This document shows, piece by piece, positions 11,161 to 24,000 of a stretch of DNA of 64,000 bases (position 1 is the stretch's first letter; each line of letters starts with the position of its first letter). The notes beneath the pieces were generated by a model. That model made no database searches. It saw only the letters and a program-made list of their open reading frames with translations, and had not been told where the DNA came from. The translations under genes were made by a program, and so were the position numbers. This DNA comes from Galeopsis tetrahit (lineage: Eukaryota; Streptophyta; Magnoliopsida; Lamiales; Lamiaceae). The stretch spans positions 10,302,201-10,366,200 of the forward strand of contig OY776129.1 in NCBI GenBank assembly GCA_963675135.1, written 5' to 3'.

Positions 11161-11629
11161 GTACACTGCCATAACTAATGTATATGTTAGATTGAGCTCT
11201 AACTAAATTTACATCAATTAATTGTTCATTATAGTAGTTTACAAACTTATTTATGGTAGTTCTTTAAATGGATTTTGTTGACTATAATGGTAATAATTTG
11301 ATTTATGGAAGTTCATTACAAACGTATTTTTTATGTATGTGAATCTCAGTAATCAAACTCTATACTAGTGACCCTATCTTTATAACAAATACAATCATAT
11401 ATTTGTTACAAATGTCACATTTAGGAAAAAATGACCTATTCTCACAAAGTACATAAAATATCAATCCAAAAAAACTTATTATATCTCAAAAGAAAGCTGC
11501 CAATTCATGAGTAATGAAGATGGCTAATAGTTTAACTAGTTTCCAAAAATAACATCTTAGTCTTTATCCAAAAGAAACATAAATACGTAAACAGTATAGC
11601 TTAAATAGTCTAAACTTCCACACATGTAG
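11161..11629. other. 3' flank of the ULP1 gene
   Basis: AT-rich spacer between the tandem array and the stop codon of the minus-strand protease gene. No additional gene is seen. Confidence 0.5.
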
Positions 11630-14600
11630 TTAATCAAAACTCATATGCATTGGGTCAACGAAAGATTCTACGATTCTAGCTCGCATTGTGCTTGACGCCA
11701 GTTTGCCAAATTCACCCGACTGCGGATCTTCACTTTTATAAATATATTCGATTTCCTTGCAAACTATTACACCACAGTCTACTGACTCCGATCCCTGTCT
11801 CCAAGTATCAGCTGGAATTGGGTATTTGAACGGCATTTGTAAGAAGGGATGGTTATGCTTCTTTGCTTTGAACAGGCTGACCAATTTTGCATCTACATAC
11901 TTCACCTATAATTATTTTACAAAATAAATAAAATCAACAATCCTTACAATTATTATCAATGATAAATTAAAGAATTCCAAAAAAAACAATGTCATATTCG
12001 ATGAACTTACCACATTTAAGGACTCCATCAAGCATGTATCCTCATGCGCCTTTGTTCTTGGGGGAAGTGAGTTGTAAAATGTCCATTCCCTCGTTGTCAG
12101 ATCAAGTTTCAGAAGTGTCCAATGGTCCACTGCTTTTGAACCACTTGATGAACCCATTGCACATACATTGATTGGGAATAAAAAGATGTTTTTGTCTAAG
12201 CTATCCTCAATAACTTTGTCTACAAGGGTGTAGAAAGACTTCTGTTTTGAAATGTTTCGATTGGTGATCATTGCCTACAAAATAAGAGATCACAACAAAA
12301 TTATTAGGTAATTCTTCACTTAACAGAACAAATAAATAATCTTCATGAAATAGTCAGAGGATTTTATAAAATACCCAGCACGTAGAAGTAAACACCCTCA
12401 CTCGTCTAGATTCTGGCCTTGATGTGAATAGAACAGATCGCAATATATCAGCCCATGCATTGATTACCTAAATATATGCACAGTGTTATCATATAAATAT
12501 ATACAATCAATAAAACATATATATATTATGTAGTATACCTGACTTGTAATGAGACCATTATTTAAAATGTCAATCAACATCTGTACTGACACATCAGCTA
12601 GTGGTATATCAGCGTGCCAAACAATGCAACTGCACCGTTAACAAAATTCCCAAATCAATATATATATATATATACTAAATCATATTAGAAAAGAATTACG
12701 TAATATAAACTATTTACTTACTGTGGACCATTGGTCTTTAGCTCTTCGAATATCTGGTCTCTAACATACTTAGAACACTTCCTCACAGTTGACAATTTAT
12801 TGTTGAACGGATACTTGACCACTCCTTTAGGTTTGTTATCCAACTCTACATTCTTTGATGCATCATCATCGTCATCGTTGATTTCATGGAACACAACAAG
12901 CTGTTTTGTCATTGGTTGAGGAGATATCATCATTGGTTTACGATCATCTGTTATCGTTCGACCCTTAATTCTCTCAACTAATGAACTTGGCGATATATAC
13001 GTGGTCTTCTTCTTCACTGGCCGTTTAGGTGTCTTTAACACTTCCTCATTTAATTCTTCCACAGGCATATTTTCCTTATCAACAGATTGTTCAATGATCG
13101 TTTGCTCTGCGTTACTGTCAAAATCCCCTTGAAAAACATCCTCATCAATCAATGTTTTTGAACAAAATTCAGATGTAATTTCTAGGTTCCTACTTAATCT
13201 TTGATTCTCAGCTTTCAGGCTTATGATGACATCGTCCTTAATTTGTGATTGTTTTTCGAACCTTGCAGCCACATCTTCAAATTCTTTCTTCATCTTATTC
13301 AACTCAGAAGCAGATTCCTCAATCCTTTTAGCATACTGATCATTTTCTGTCTTCAGCTTTTGAATTTCTACATCCTTTTCCATCAGTTCTTTATCACAGC
13401 GTACTCTCACATCTAGTATCTTTTTCTGTAGAATTCCTATTTCAACCACATAATTATCAACTCTTGTAGCCTGATTAACATCACTGACAGGTGCATCGAT
13501 CTTATCTTCTGAATTAACTGTCTTGTCTAAAGCAATATTGCCTTCTTCCGTATCCTTCAGATTACAATCTACATCGGCTACTTTCAGATCACCAACATTC
13601 ACAGTTTCACCATTGATTTCCTTACAACCCTTCATAACTGGATCCTCAATGTCAAGCCCAATATCGAATGATGGGCACTCAACCGTAAAGCTCTTCTTTG
13701 CTCCTGAACTGGATCCAACTTCGAACACTTTTGATGATGAATTCTGGAAAATATCACTCTGCCCGACCGCCACATTCATCTCTGTCTGCAATTCATTTGT
13801 TGACCTTGCCATACCAGACGACAGCTTTCCATCAGTAGCAGGCGTTCTAGTTCCTCCTAACCCTGAGATGGTTTCTTCACATCTAAAACGACGAACTTCT
13901 GAGAGTTGTTCCTTTTCATCAGTCGTAGGTTTAGGCTCCTCCGTGAAAACCTTATATTCCATAAAAGAACAATAAAAAATCAAGTATATGATCATAGTAT
14001 AATAACAATTTTCCAGAATATGATGAAATCTTTACCCTTGTTCTGCGAGTCAGTTTATCATTTACGATTGCACCATGCACTTTAGTGGTATCCCATTTGA
14101 GGAACCGAGGAAAAGCAGATGGATTGTGTGGTTTAACAATCCTTGTATGCTCGCATAACCAGAACTAAAAAACATAACCAGTTAATTTAAACAATGTATA
14201 AATACATATAACTAACATAAACCAAACAATAGTTTTAAGAATTAATAATTGAAATAATTTTACCGGCAACAACATAGCACAACCACCGGACTTTAGATGT
14301 TTGCTTCTTTTTAGTTGACTTTTCAATTGATCAACTATGAATGTACTCCAGTCGTATCTGCAAACCTCTGAGATGTTTTCCAGGTAATGTGTCAAATGCC
14401 ATGGTACGGCTGAGCTCCTAACTGGACACAGAAGAGCAACCAGCAGATAACAACAAAGTAATCTAGCCACATCGCGATTGGCTTCATCGTACTGTTGTAC
14501 CACAACCTCCTTTAACTTTAAAAGGACAGGCTGTTTATACAGAGAGTTATATTGTCTTGGTCTTGCTAGCATATCATTTCCGAAACATCGCATTACCCAT

Positions 14601-15736
14601 GGAGGATGCTGATAATCATCTACTCGGTGCCTGATCTCATCAGTTCCACAGCTAATTCCGAAAATAAGTTCTGCATCATGCCTAGACAATGCTACCCTGG
14701 TTCCTCCAATTACAAAACTCTCTGTTTCAAAGTCAAACCTTCTAACAATTTCCACAATGTCACTCTCGAATTTGAAACATCTCTTCTTTAGTGAGGGACT
14801 AACATTTAGGCAAACAGAGTTAAACAAAAACCAGAATGGAGTTTTCTTCAGATGTAATATATGCTGGTTTGTAAATGGAATTCCCTTCAAGTCATTGATA
14901 GTTGTCCTCAGATTTGACCTATAATAGGTCTCACTAAAGTCTACTTCCACACCAGCTGAAAAATTTTGAATGATTTTTATATAAAATATTACTTCATATA
15001 TCTAGTCTACTAGCAAGCCAAATGTTTACAAAATATTACCAAAACAGTTTTCAGGCTTTATTTCTGGTACTTCTTTCTCCTTCCTAGCATGCTTTCGAAC
15101 CCTTTCGTCCCTTGATGTATCACTTTCTGCAATTTAAAAAACAATTACTATAAGCAAGTCCATAATCATATGGGTTATTTAAGAAACTATAAAATTACCT
15201 TTCGAATCAGACGTTGTGTATTTACTTCCGTCATCACTTTCAAAATCTATTTATTCAGGAAATAATATTGTTATTATTAAAATTCATCAACTACTAAATA
15301 CTAAAATAATCACAATCTCTGACAAAGGCAAATGACAATTGCATAACCTGAATCCGATTCTACACGGGACACCTTTGATGGCCTTTTATCTGCAGAATAT
15401 CAATATTATGTAAGCTATGATTTCACTACACAGTACAAATTTAACTACAACGTAAGCAATGCATTAGTACATAAACCTTTACGTTTTTCAGCTCTCTTTT
15501 CCTCCCTCCTACGCTTTTCAGAAGATCCTGTTAATAAACAATAATAGTAATATGTTATGAATCATGGTTTCAAATACCTCATTCGTATTGATCTTAATTG
15601 ACTTAAATGTATAATTTGTTAAATTACCTCTTGTTTCTACACGCCGGACGGTCTCTTCAGTAGCCTTCTTTTGTTTCCCACTTCCCCTGCTTGATCCCTC
15701 ACCCAATCGATAACCCGATTTTTTTGTTCTAGCCAT
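11630..15736 (-). CDS. ULP1-type cysteine protease carried by the MULE, 12 exons
   Basis: Exons on the minus strand: 15736-15628, 15527-15477, 15389-15348, 15246-15199, 15126-15040, 14955-14264, 14164-14036, 13950-12722, 12629-12539, 12467-12375, 12274-12011, 11905-11630. All have GT-AG borders and every phase matches: 3111 nt, 1036 residues. The N-terminus is Lys/Arg-rich (MARTKKSGYRLGEG). Residues about 113-343 form a helical plant-transposon domain resembling DUF1985-type regions. About 550-650 is a coiled coil and about 745 has an Asp run. The C-terminal C48 protease domain has DHW with H908, Gln982 and C989 in SVDCGVIVC. The usual catalytic Asp of a YDSL-type motif is Asn925 (FYNSL). By family it would remove SUMO or a similar modifier. 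The absence of stops across 12 exons suggests selection. Confidence 0.88.
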
Positions 15737-16299
15737 CTATAACATATATATCTAAATTCAAATTTAAGAATACGTATGATTCTTCTATGCTCCTCCTTAT
15801 ACATATGCGAAAAAATTGCAACCAGTCTTTTAGAAAAGTATGCATCCCAGATCCATTCTACACTTTTTTCATAAAAACCGAAACTGATTGACACTATCAT
15901 CAAAACAATAGAGTAAAACATAGATTATTAGGGTTTACATCCGTCGTTAGTAAATGGTATATACTTATTTGATCAAAGATTTTAAAAAAAAACTACGAAA
16001 CAACACATGCAGTTTACCTAGAGAAGTCCTCTGTTCCTGTATGTTATACAACACATCTTTTTAACTGGTTTTTGATTATAAATATGTTCCCAAACTGATT
16101 AAAGTTTTTTGCTGTACAGAAATCGTTCACAATTACACATGCATATGATATTATTACCCGATTTTGGTAATGGTCAAACTCGCCGCCGGAAAATGGTGTT
16201 AAAACTCAAACAATAGTCGCCGGAAAGTTGCAGATGCGTAAAACCCCAAAGCTCAAACAACTAAAACGATTTAATGTGCTTACCTACTATTTAGGAAAG
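15737..16299. promoter_or_regulatory. Upstream region of the ULP1 gene
   Basis: Gene-free 560 bp between the ULP1 ATG and the right arm of the element. It must contain the promoter and 5' leader if the gene is expressed, and mirrors the position of the transposase promoter beside the left arm. No individual element is assigned. Confidence 0.3.
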
Positions 16300-16956
16300 T
16301 TTTGAAATTTGGAAATCCTAAAATTTCGCGAAAATCAATATCAAATGTTTAAATGTATAATTACGGAAATTATTTGTTTTGTTTATTTGAATTCATAATT
16401 TCGAATTTTTAAAATGAATGAAAGGGTACAATTGTCTTGTATTTTCCAATTTGACTCTATTAGACAAGAAACAATATTAGAGGCTTTATTAGACTAATCT
16501 TATAGTGAAATGACCCTATTAATAACTAACCCAAACATTCTGACAAATTCATCCAAAAAATTAACTGTCTAGAATATTTTTGGACATGTAGTAATATATT
16601 TTTGACCTTGTAGTAATAAAATTTTGGTCTTGTAGTAACATTGTTTTAGTCACGTAGCAGTCGAATAAGTCAGAATTATTTTAGTAATTTTGCTCAAAAA
16701 AAATAAGTGTCCAGAATATTTTTGTACTTGCAGTAAGTCAGTAATACAATTTTGGTCTTGTAGTGATAAAATTTAGGTCTTGAAGTAACAAAATTTGCAT
16801 CATGTAGTAAGATAATATTTTAGAGCGAAAATAAATATTCTAATTAAGATTAACCAATTTTGACCCGAGTTGACCCGCATTTGACACACGTTTGACCCAC
16901 AAATTTTGATTTAATTTACCTTAATTGGTTAATATTGCATATAAATTTTTGTCTTA
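16300..16956 (-). repeat. Right terminal inverted repeat of the giant MULE, internally duplicated
   Basis: Inverted match of the left arm. It is longer because a segment of about 110-120 bp occurs twice in direct order: 16551-16660 and 16691-16811. Both copies contain CAGAATATTTTTG/CTAGAATATTTTTG, TTTTGGTCTTGTAGT and a final CGTAG/CATGTAG word. The outermost part carries GGGTCAA-type words (16850-16905) that mirror GCGGGTCATAAACCCG at 2521. Confidence 0.65.
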
Positions 16957-18476
16957 TATATTAATAAAAAAATCATTAGAACTCACGCGTCACTCAATCC
17001 AACCAATTTTTTTTACATGAAATTTTACAAAATTATGCTTGAATACTCTATTTATTTTACATATTTTTTAATTTGTGTCAAAGTTTTAAAGGACGACGGA
17101 AGTAATAAATAAAAGGTAGTTAGTGAATCTGAAGCGGGCAGCATGTCATGTTCAATAATTGGTCACATAAAATAAAACATACAACCAACTTATGACAACA
17201 TTAATTTTACCTTTTAAATCGATGTTTAGGGGAAATAGCTTACTACTTATTTCAACTAAAGAAATTGACAACAGAAAAGGATGTTATTCTAAATTCCTAA
17301 TTATATTGGTCAAATATAGAAAAGACATGTTATTCAAGATACTCCACTACTTTATTCAAGAAATTCCTAATAATTTGATATAAACAAAATAAAGTTTACA
17401 CGATTAAAATTATTTCAGGTGACATCGTTCTCTTTGACAGAGGCATTACAATTTACAAGTAACAATAAAGTTAGATCTTAATTCAATACTTCATCCAATT
17501 TAAAATGTGTATCATTTTAATTAAATAATTGCACAAGTACTATATTATGAAAATCATCTATTTTCTAATATATTTTTAAATAATTTACTTTTTAATTTTA
17601 CACTAGACATTAAAGACAATTATATCTAGGTTTTTTTAATAAGTTTAAGAATAATTAATATAAAGGGTAAAACGGAGACTTAAAATATTAGGGTGAAAAT
17701 TGAAAGCGTCATTTAAATTGATGTGGGAGAGTATCTTTAGATAAATTCCTCCATTTATTTGGACAAGTAACGACATGAAATTGTGCATGATATGGATTAC
17801 AATCTATAAATACTCATTATTTCAATAAAGACACTCTTATCATTCTTTAATGGATATCCAAATACAAAGTCTTGACCCATTTTTCACGGGTCAAAATGGA
17901 CATGAATTTCACGTGAATATTCAAATTCATCAAATGAAACACAATCTACAGAGCAAAGGAATCCGATGTTGAAATCCAGGGTCAAAATCAAAGCTATTCA
18001 ACTCTCAATATGAGATTGGTAAAAAAATGTCTAAGCTCGGTTCTATGTACAGTTTGAAGCTCGACTCGAGCTTGATAATAAGTAAAATAAAATAGTGTAC
18101 AAATGTCATATTACTCGAACTCGACTTATGTTCGACTCGATCAAACCTCGTTCGAGTTCGACTTGTTTAATTATCAAACAGTTTGATAATATTACGAATA
18201 AACTTGAACTAGGTGCCATTCAACATACTGTTTGAACACAAAATCATAGTTAATTACTAAATACTGGAGTATAAAACATAATTTTAATTGAAGTTAAGTT
18301 AAGTACCGTCAATTATTACGAGATGAAATCGTGAGAAATAGAACATGAAAAGCAAAAGAAAAAAAAAAAGTATTGAAATCGAAAATTTATTGATCCGAAA
18401 TTAGTGAAATTCGAAATATAAACATCACCACAGCTTCTAAATCGATGTATGAATCATAAATATAATTATTAATTAA
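16957..18476. other. Gene-free region outside the giant MULE
   Basis: AT-rich. The only structure is a CTCGACTCGAG-like segment at about 18035-18180, a degenerate relative of the CGAGC-rich hAT MITE at 858-1158, without clear ends. GGACGACGGAAGTA near 17091 looks like an eroded Stowaway-type end. Confidence 0.45.
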
Positions 18477-18944
18477 TTACCGTTTGCAGGTAATTTCGGA
18501 GCCAATCCACGCTGCATCGCGGGGCACGATTTGTCCCTGCGACATCACAATTGATTTGTAGATCTCCACAATCATCTTCTGATCGTACTCCTTCATCGGC
18601 CTCATTCCGAATCCTGAAACGCCTTCGCCGCTGTATCCAGTGCCGTAACCGGTCCCCAACATCCTCGAGTTCGCAAGTTTCATCATCATACTCACATACG
18701 CATCTCGTAATCCGACCAGCAGTTTCTTCGGCGAGAACCGGAGCTTGAATTTCAGCCGCCGCGTCAGTTTAATCCGCCAGAAACGCCGCTTCCGTACAGT
18801 GGAACCCTCGGCGGTAGCAGCTAATTTGACGACTCGAGGTTTTCGTAGCTTCCGGCCTCCGCCGGCGGCGTTGAGGCGCTCGTAGCCGTTCCTCCGCCAG
18901 TATCCTTTGATTCCTTTGTATACAGTGGTTGAAACGCCTTCCAT
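18477..18944 (-). CDS. Conserved plant-specific protein of unknown function (155 residues)
   Basis: Intron-free frame with much higher GC than its surroundings, a host-gene signature here. Features: KGIKGYWRRNGYERL near the N-terminus, a strongly basic middle (RKRRFWRIKLTRRLK), then KFRFSPKK-like FSPKKLLVGLRDAYVSMMMKLANS, a Gly/Tyr-rich stretch, and a conserved tail GMRPMKEYDQKMIVEIYKS...VPRDAA. I recall this arrangement from small uncharacterised plant proteins found across angiosperms, but know no function. No signal peptide or membrane helix is obvious. ATG 18944 is the natural start. Confidence 0.8.
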   Translation of the reverse strand: MEGVSTTVYKGIKGYWRRNGYERLNAAGGGRKLRKPRVVKLAATAEGSTVRKRRFWRIKLTRRLKFKLRFSPKKLLVGLRDAYVSMMMKLANSRMLGTGYGTGYSGEGVSGFGMRPMKEYDQKMIVEIYKSIVMSQGQIVPRDAAWIGSEITCKR

Positions 18945-20904
18945 TGATGGTGTAATTAAGGTGAATTGGAGGTTTTAGAGAAGTGATATAGTGGGGAAAA
19001 ATGGGAATTTCATGTTTCAGAAAGCAGGTGGGAGATTGGGGGAAAGGGAAGTGGCGTGTTGAATTTATTAATAGGAATGGCAGAAGGTGGGGTGCTGAGC
19101 AATGAATGCGGTGGTGGTGCTTCCCCCACTGTTTTATAATGTGCTTTCATATTAGGCCGCGTTTGGTTGGACAAGCTATTTATTTTGTGGGGAATGGAAT
19201 GCCGAAGGTGGATTTCTGGATCTCTCATTCATTAGTTAGGATAAAATTTTACTCCTTCAATAATACCTTTCCCATATTTCTTTTTCACAATAATTTCTAT
19301 AATGTTAATAATGGAAAATCTTTTATATTCTACCATTTTATATAAAATGTATTACGTTTGGTCTCACACATAATGTTACTACAAAATTATCCTTTAAAAT
19401 CATACTCATCCTTATATTTTTTTTTTAAATTGTAATATCTCCTTTTCTAATAAAGTTAATTTATTTTTCTTTTTAATAATATTATGTTGCACTTTTCATT
19501 AATATTGTATTGCACTTTTATTAATTACTTCATATGGATTAAAATAAAATAAAAATTAAAAAAAAAAGAGAAATCAAGACAAAATTAAAAAAAAAAAAAA
19601 CGGAGTTCTTATTTATACTCGACTCCATATGAGACTATGCCTTTTATTAAATATCCATAATTTATATCTTACCTTTATTAATTATGGTATCTTTTTATCA
19701 TACATTAAAATATTTATAGAAAGCTAAATTTATAGAATGTTTTAAGATGTTTTCAATGGAATGAGTATTTTATATATGGATGAAAGGAATTTGTAGATGA
19801 TATTTTAGAATTTTTACACTATTTATTCAATTACGTCGTCCCTTTAAATTTAGAAAATTTTATAATTTTAATTTACTTTTATTATTTAAAAAAATTAATA
19901 TGCATTATAAAAAATATGCATTAAAAAATTAATATAATTAAAAATATTTTTTATTAGTTAAAAATATACTTGTTAATACATATTTTTTTAATTTTAATAA
20001 ATTAGTCTAAAATATGATCTAAAAAAAATTGAGGGAGTATTTTATTTAATGGAAATTTAAAAGCAATATTATCTCATGTTGACTATTGAGATAAGAGTGA
20101 ATTAATTGTGGTTTGACAAGAAAGGAGAAAGAGCAAGATTACAAATTTGACTTTCATAGGAGTATTTCGTAGTACTTTCTAACTTTTAGTAGTGATACTG
20201 TGTATCATTAATACTCCTCCATCCACACAGGGATAACAACATTTAAATTTACACACAAATTAAAAAATATCAAATGTATCAATTTTATCTTTGAAATCTT
20301 GTTGCATATTATTCTTATTAATTAGGATAAAATTAACAATAAAACATTTAATATTAAAGTAAAAGAAAAAATGTAGCTGTAATTTGGAACATTAAAAAAA
20401 GAAAAAGAATATGTAGCTATATTTGTGTGAGTAATAATTTATATGTCATTTATTAAAAGTATCACGTATTAAAAGTAATAAAATTAAAGATGACTATATT
20501 AAAATGAAATAGGAAATTTGTGTTAAAAATGGACGGTTAAAGATGGATATGGAATAGACCCTCTGACCCATTTTTCTTAATGATAAAAAATATTTTGCAC
20601 GAATTAAAAAAATATTAAATAAAAGTAAATGTTTATGTAATGTTATATTGTTATTATTATTATTATTATTGATTAGTTTATTATTTTATTTTTTTAAATT
20701 TTACATATATAATCAATATACATTCATTTATTGCATACGATCACAATTTTTTTTTTTTACGTAAGCTGTAAATTATACTTCATTTTACTAATATTTTTTT
20801 AAAATCTACACAATCTTATAATTTCAAATTTATATAATAAATATTCATATACTATGTATTACATAATTTTAGTGAAATAAGATTTCAACATATATGGTAG
20901 GCAA
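18945..20904. other. Gene-free region with MITE-like remnants
   Basis: 18945-19130 is the 5' flank of the small conserved gene. A segment around 19485-19525 has TTGCACTTTTCATTAATATTGT-type words shared with the TIR element at 33726-34228. A pair GTCGTCCCTTTAAATTTAG (19833) and TTGAGGGAGTAT (20029) suggests an eroded Stowaway MITE. Short TTA repeats occur near 20650. No coding gene is seen. Confidence 0.45.
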
Positions 20905-21421
20905 TAGGGGTGGAAATGGATCAGACTACTTGATAGTGGTCTACGACTCGATCTATTAAAGTTCGATTCGTTTAATAAACAAGTCGGGTTCAAGCTTTTT
21001 TATAAGTCTATTTAGTTAAATAGGTCGGACTCAAGTTTTTTCGTAGGCCTTTTAAACCCAACAGGCCGGTCTATATAATATATATGTAATTTTTAAATAA
21101 ATAAAGAAAGTTTAGTAATTTTTAAATATTTTTTTTTGAAAAAAATAATAATTTTTTTATTTTCTATTTCTTTATTTTGAAATTTAAAGAGTCGATTTTT
21201 ATGATTGAATGATAATAGTAAGATTTTTTTATCTGCATTAATAGAACTAAAAAGATTTTTAAAAGACTTTCAGACCAAACTTATTTACTAAAAAGATTAG
21301 GCCTAAGCCTTTAAAAAGAGTTTATGACAGATCATGAGTCAGGTTTGAACCTAAAAATATATATATCAGACCAGACTTTTATTCTTAAAGCATAGCAAAA
21401 CCTGACTCATTTCCATCTCTA
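20905..21421. mobile_element. hAT-like non-autonomous element
   Basis: The left end TAGGGGTGGAAATG and the complement of the right end, TAGAGATGGAAATG, match at 12 of 14 positions. Flanks GTAGGCAA (20897-20904) and CTAAGCAT (21422-21429) could be an eroded 8-bp duplication (5 of 8). The interior holds GACTCGATC/AAGTCGGGTT and RGACYAGAC-type words near each end, and no frame. Confidence 0.55.
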
Positions 21422-22369
21422 CTAAGCATATGTTATTGAATTTACTGATCAAGTTGGAAAATTTCGTATTAGATTTTGATGATTAAAATTTCTAATTATA
21501 GAATCCATGCTAGTTGAAGATAAAAGGAGTTCGAAACAAAAGAGATTAAAGAAAAGAGTGAATTTCAGTTTTCTATATATCTGTTGGACTCATCTACGTA
21601 AGTAGCTTATGTGGATTAATGAGAATATGTCAATTGACGTTTGATGTGACATAAAAATGAATTGGTTTGAACAACGGTGCAAAAGTACATGAGACGGACA
21701 TAATGTTACCTAATTTAGTACGATCAAATCCGAGGTACGACTCCTAAGCAAGATATGCACCATACTTGTTAAAATTTTGAATTAGCACTCCAACTATTAA
21801 TTTTAAAGACCTAACTACTATAAATACAAGGCCAAATTCTTTAGAAGAAGGTTACGGACATAAGATGAAAATACCAGAAAAGAACCTAGAATTACACGCA
21901 CTCGCTCGAGATTTTAACTTAGTATTTTCCATAACACTTTTAAGTCAAATCCTAATTGTTCAAACTTGTATTTTAGGCTTATAAATCTAAATTCTAAAAG
22001 TTTAGAAAAAACCTCTCAAGCCGAACTTGTAAGAGATATTTATATTGTTGGAAACAACTTCATAAACATACTTACCATAGAGTGTTAACCTAAATTAGTT
22101 TAGTACAATTGTTGTAGGAGGACTAAACTCGTATAAATTTTAGAAGACGAAACCGCAAAGGATAATAAGTTTACAAGTGTCCCTTGACACTTAAAATAAA
22201 GCATTATATTTTGTTGAAGAAAGTAATACTACAGTTGAGTCTATAAGAGTAGACATAGAAATTGAGTAGAAACGATTTGAATGGCAATTCATTGTTTCGA
22301 CGTTTCAAATTACAACTTAACTCTAAAATATGGAACTCATATTATGTTGTTATGAAACATACACCACTA
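21422..22369. other. Gene-free spacer
   Basis: AT-rich sequence without a supported gene, terminal repeat or RNA feature. Confidence 0.5.
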
Positions 22370-24000
22370 GTTCTCGTGGGGATCCAATGAAGAAATCAGA
22401 AAGGTACATTGGAAACCCTGGGATGAGATGTGCAGATAGAAGGAGGAGGGGGGCCTTAATTTTAGAAAGATGTCTGCTTTTAATAAAGCATTGCTAGCTA
22501 AACAAGTCTGGAGGATTATGCAAAGACTAGAAGCCCTAGTTTCAAAACTGTTCAAGGCTCAATATTTTAAGCAGCATGATATTTTGGGGGCGGATTTGGG
22601 TCATAATCCTTCTTTTTTATGGCGATCAATGCTATGGAGTAGGGATATCTTAGAAGTTGGCATTAGATGGCGCATTGGAAATGGAAAAACTATATACATT
22701 TTTAAAGATCGATGGATGCTTAATTTTCAAGATGGCCGTATCCTTTCTCGAATTGCCAGTGCTTCTACAGTTGATCTTTTTTGTTGCCAGATTATTCTTG
22801 GAATGAAAATCTAATCCGTAATGCTTTTTGGCCCATAGAAGCTGATGCTATAATGCAAATTCCATTACTAAACCCTAATTGTGAGGACCAACGTTTTTGG
22901 CCAGCTAATTCTTCGGGGAATTACTCAGTTGCATCGGGCTACCATTTAGCATTAAAGGATTTGAGAGCAAAGCGGTCGATAGAGTTTGCTTCCTCTTCAG
23001 GCAAAGGCACCTCGAAGCCACTTTGGGACTTTATTTGGAAACTTCAGATTCCTGCCAAAGTTCGAATTTTTGGGTGGAAGGTTATTAACGACACTTTGGC
23101 AACAGAAGGAAACCTTGTAAGTCATCACATTCCTATGGATCCTTTTTGTTATTGTTGTGGTGCATTCTATGCTGATTCTAAACATGTTTTATTTGAATGT
23201 ATTTTTGCAAAAAATGCCTGGAAGAAACAAGGTGTTTGGAAGGATTTAAAAAATTTCATGAGGGGATCTTTAAAGCAATTCTTCTTGGCTATAAAGGATC
23301 ACTATGATAAACAGTTTGCTTCTTTTATATTGATGGTCGCGTGGGGTATTTGGAAAGAAAGATGTAAATGGACGCATTCGAAGGAGAAAAACAGATTTCC
23401 GTCCAAAATTCCACTTGAATTCGATGTGAAATGGGCGATTGATTTTTGGCACGATTTCTTGAATTCTGATTTACATCACTTCGGAAAGGATACCAAAGTT
23501 GGTAAACCCCTGGGAGAATATGAAAGGGAAGGGCTTACGTTATTCACAGATGTTGCGTTTAATCCAAATGATCAATTTTATGCTGTGTTTAAAAGAGATG
23601 ATACTTTGGTATTTGCAGGGGGCAAACGTATTAATAATCCGGGTTCAGTTGTGGCAGCTTAACTTTCAGCAGCGGAGATTGGATTGGAGCAATGCTCGAA
23701 TAGACTCATTAAAGTTTCAGGGTTACGTATGGACTCTCTATCAACCATAAACGCTATCAATGCAAAACTCGAAGTTGAAGGAATGGAGAAGAGGCTTGTT
23801 CTTAGAATCCGTAAGTTTTTAAAAGATTTGCTGTGCTGGGATTGTGATTTTATTCACAGGGAAAGAAATCAGACGGCTCATATGTTGGCACAGGAAGCAA
23901 GGAATATTTCAATACCTTTCGAGTGGTTTGAAAATGAAATTCCCGAATATATTAGTAGTGGAGTGTGATTCTTGTTGTATATTTTCCTCCTATGTATCCT

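Larger units (their letters stand above)
2455..16956. mobile_element. Giant Mutator-like element (MULE) with transposase, two F-box genes and a ULP1 protease gene
   Basis: Seen: the arms near 2455-2880 and 16300-16956 are inverted copies. The best stretch, 2580-2660 against the complement of 16577-16659, agrees at roughly four in five positions by eye. Shared landmarks in the same inverted order are TAATAGAGTCAAAT, CACTACAAGG, ACTACATG and GCGGGTCA/GTGGGTCA. Between them lie a MuDR transposase (+), two F-box paralogues (+), a tandem array and a 12-exon ULP1-type gene (-). Family knowledge: ULP1-like genes riding in autonomous MULEs are known from Arabidopsis (Kaonashi) and melon. The F-box pair is, to my knowledge, unusual. 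Candidate 9-bp target duplication TATATTAAT lies at 2446-2454 and 16957-16965. It is AT-only, so the exact termini are uncertain by tens of bases. Confidence 0.72.

Noticed and set aside
13523..13975. 150-codon plus-strand frame at 13523-13975
   Set aside because: Shadow of ULP1 exon 8. The minus strand has consistent splice phases and a coiled coil.
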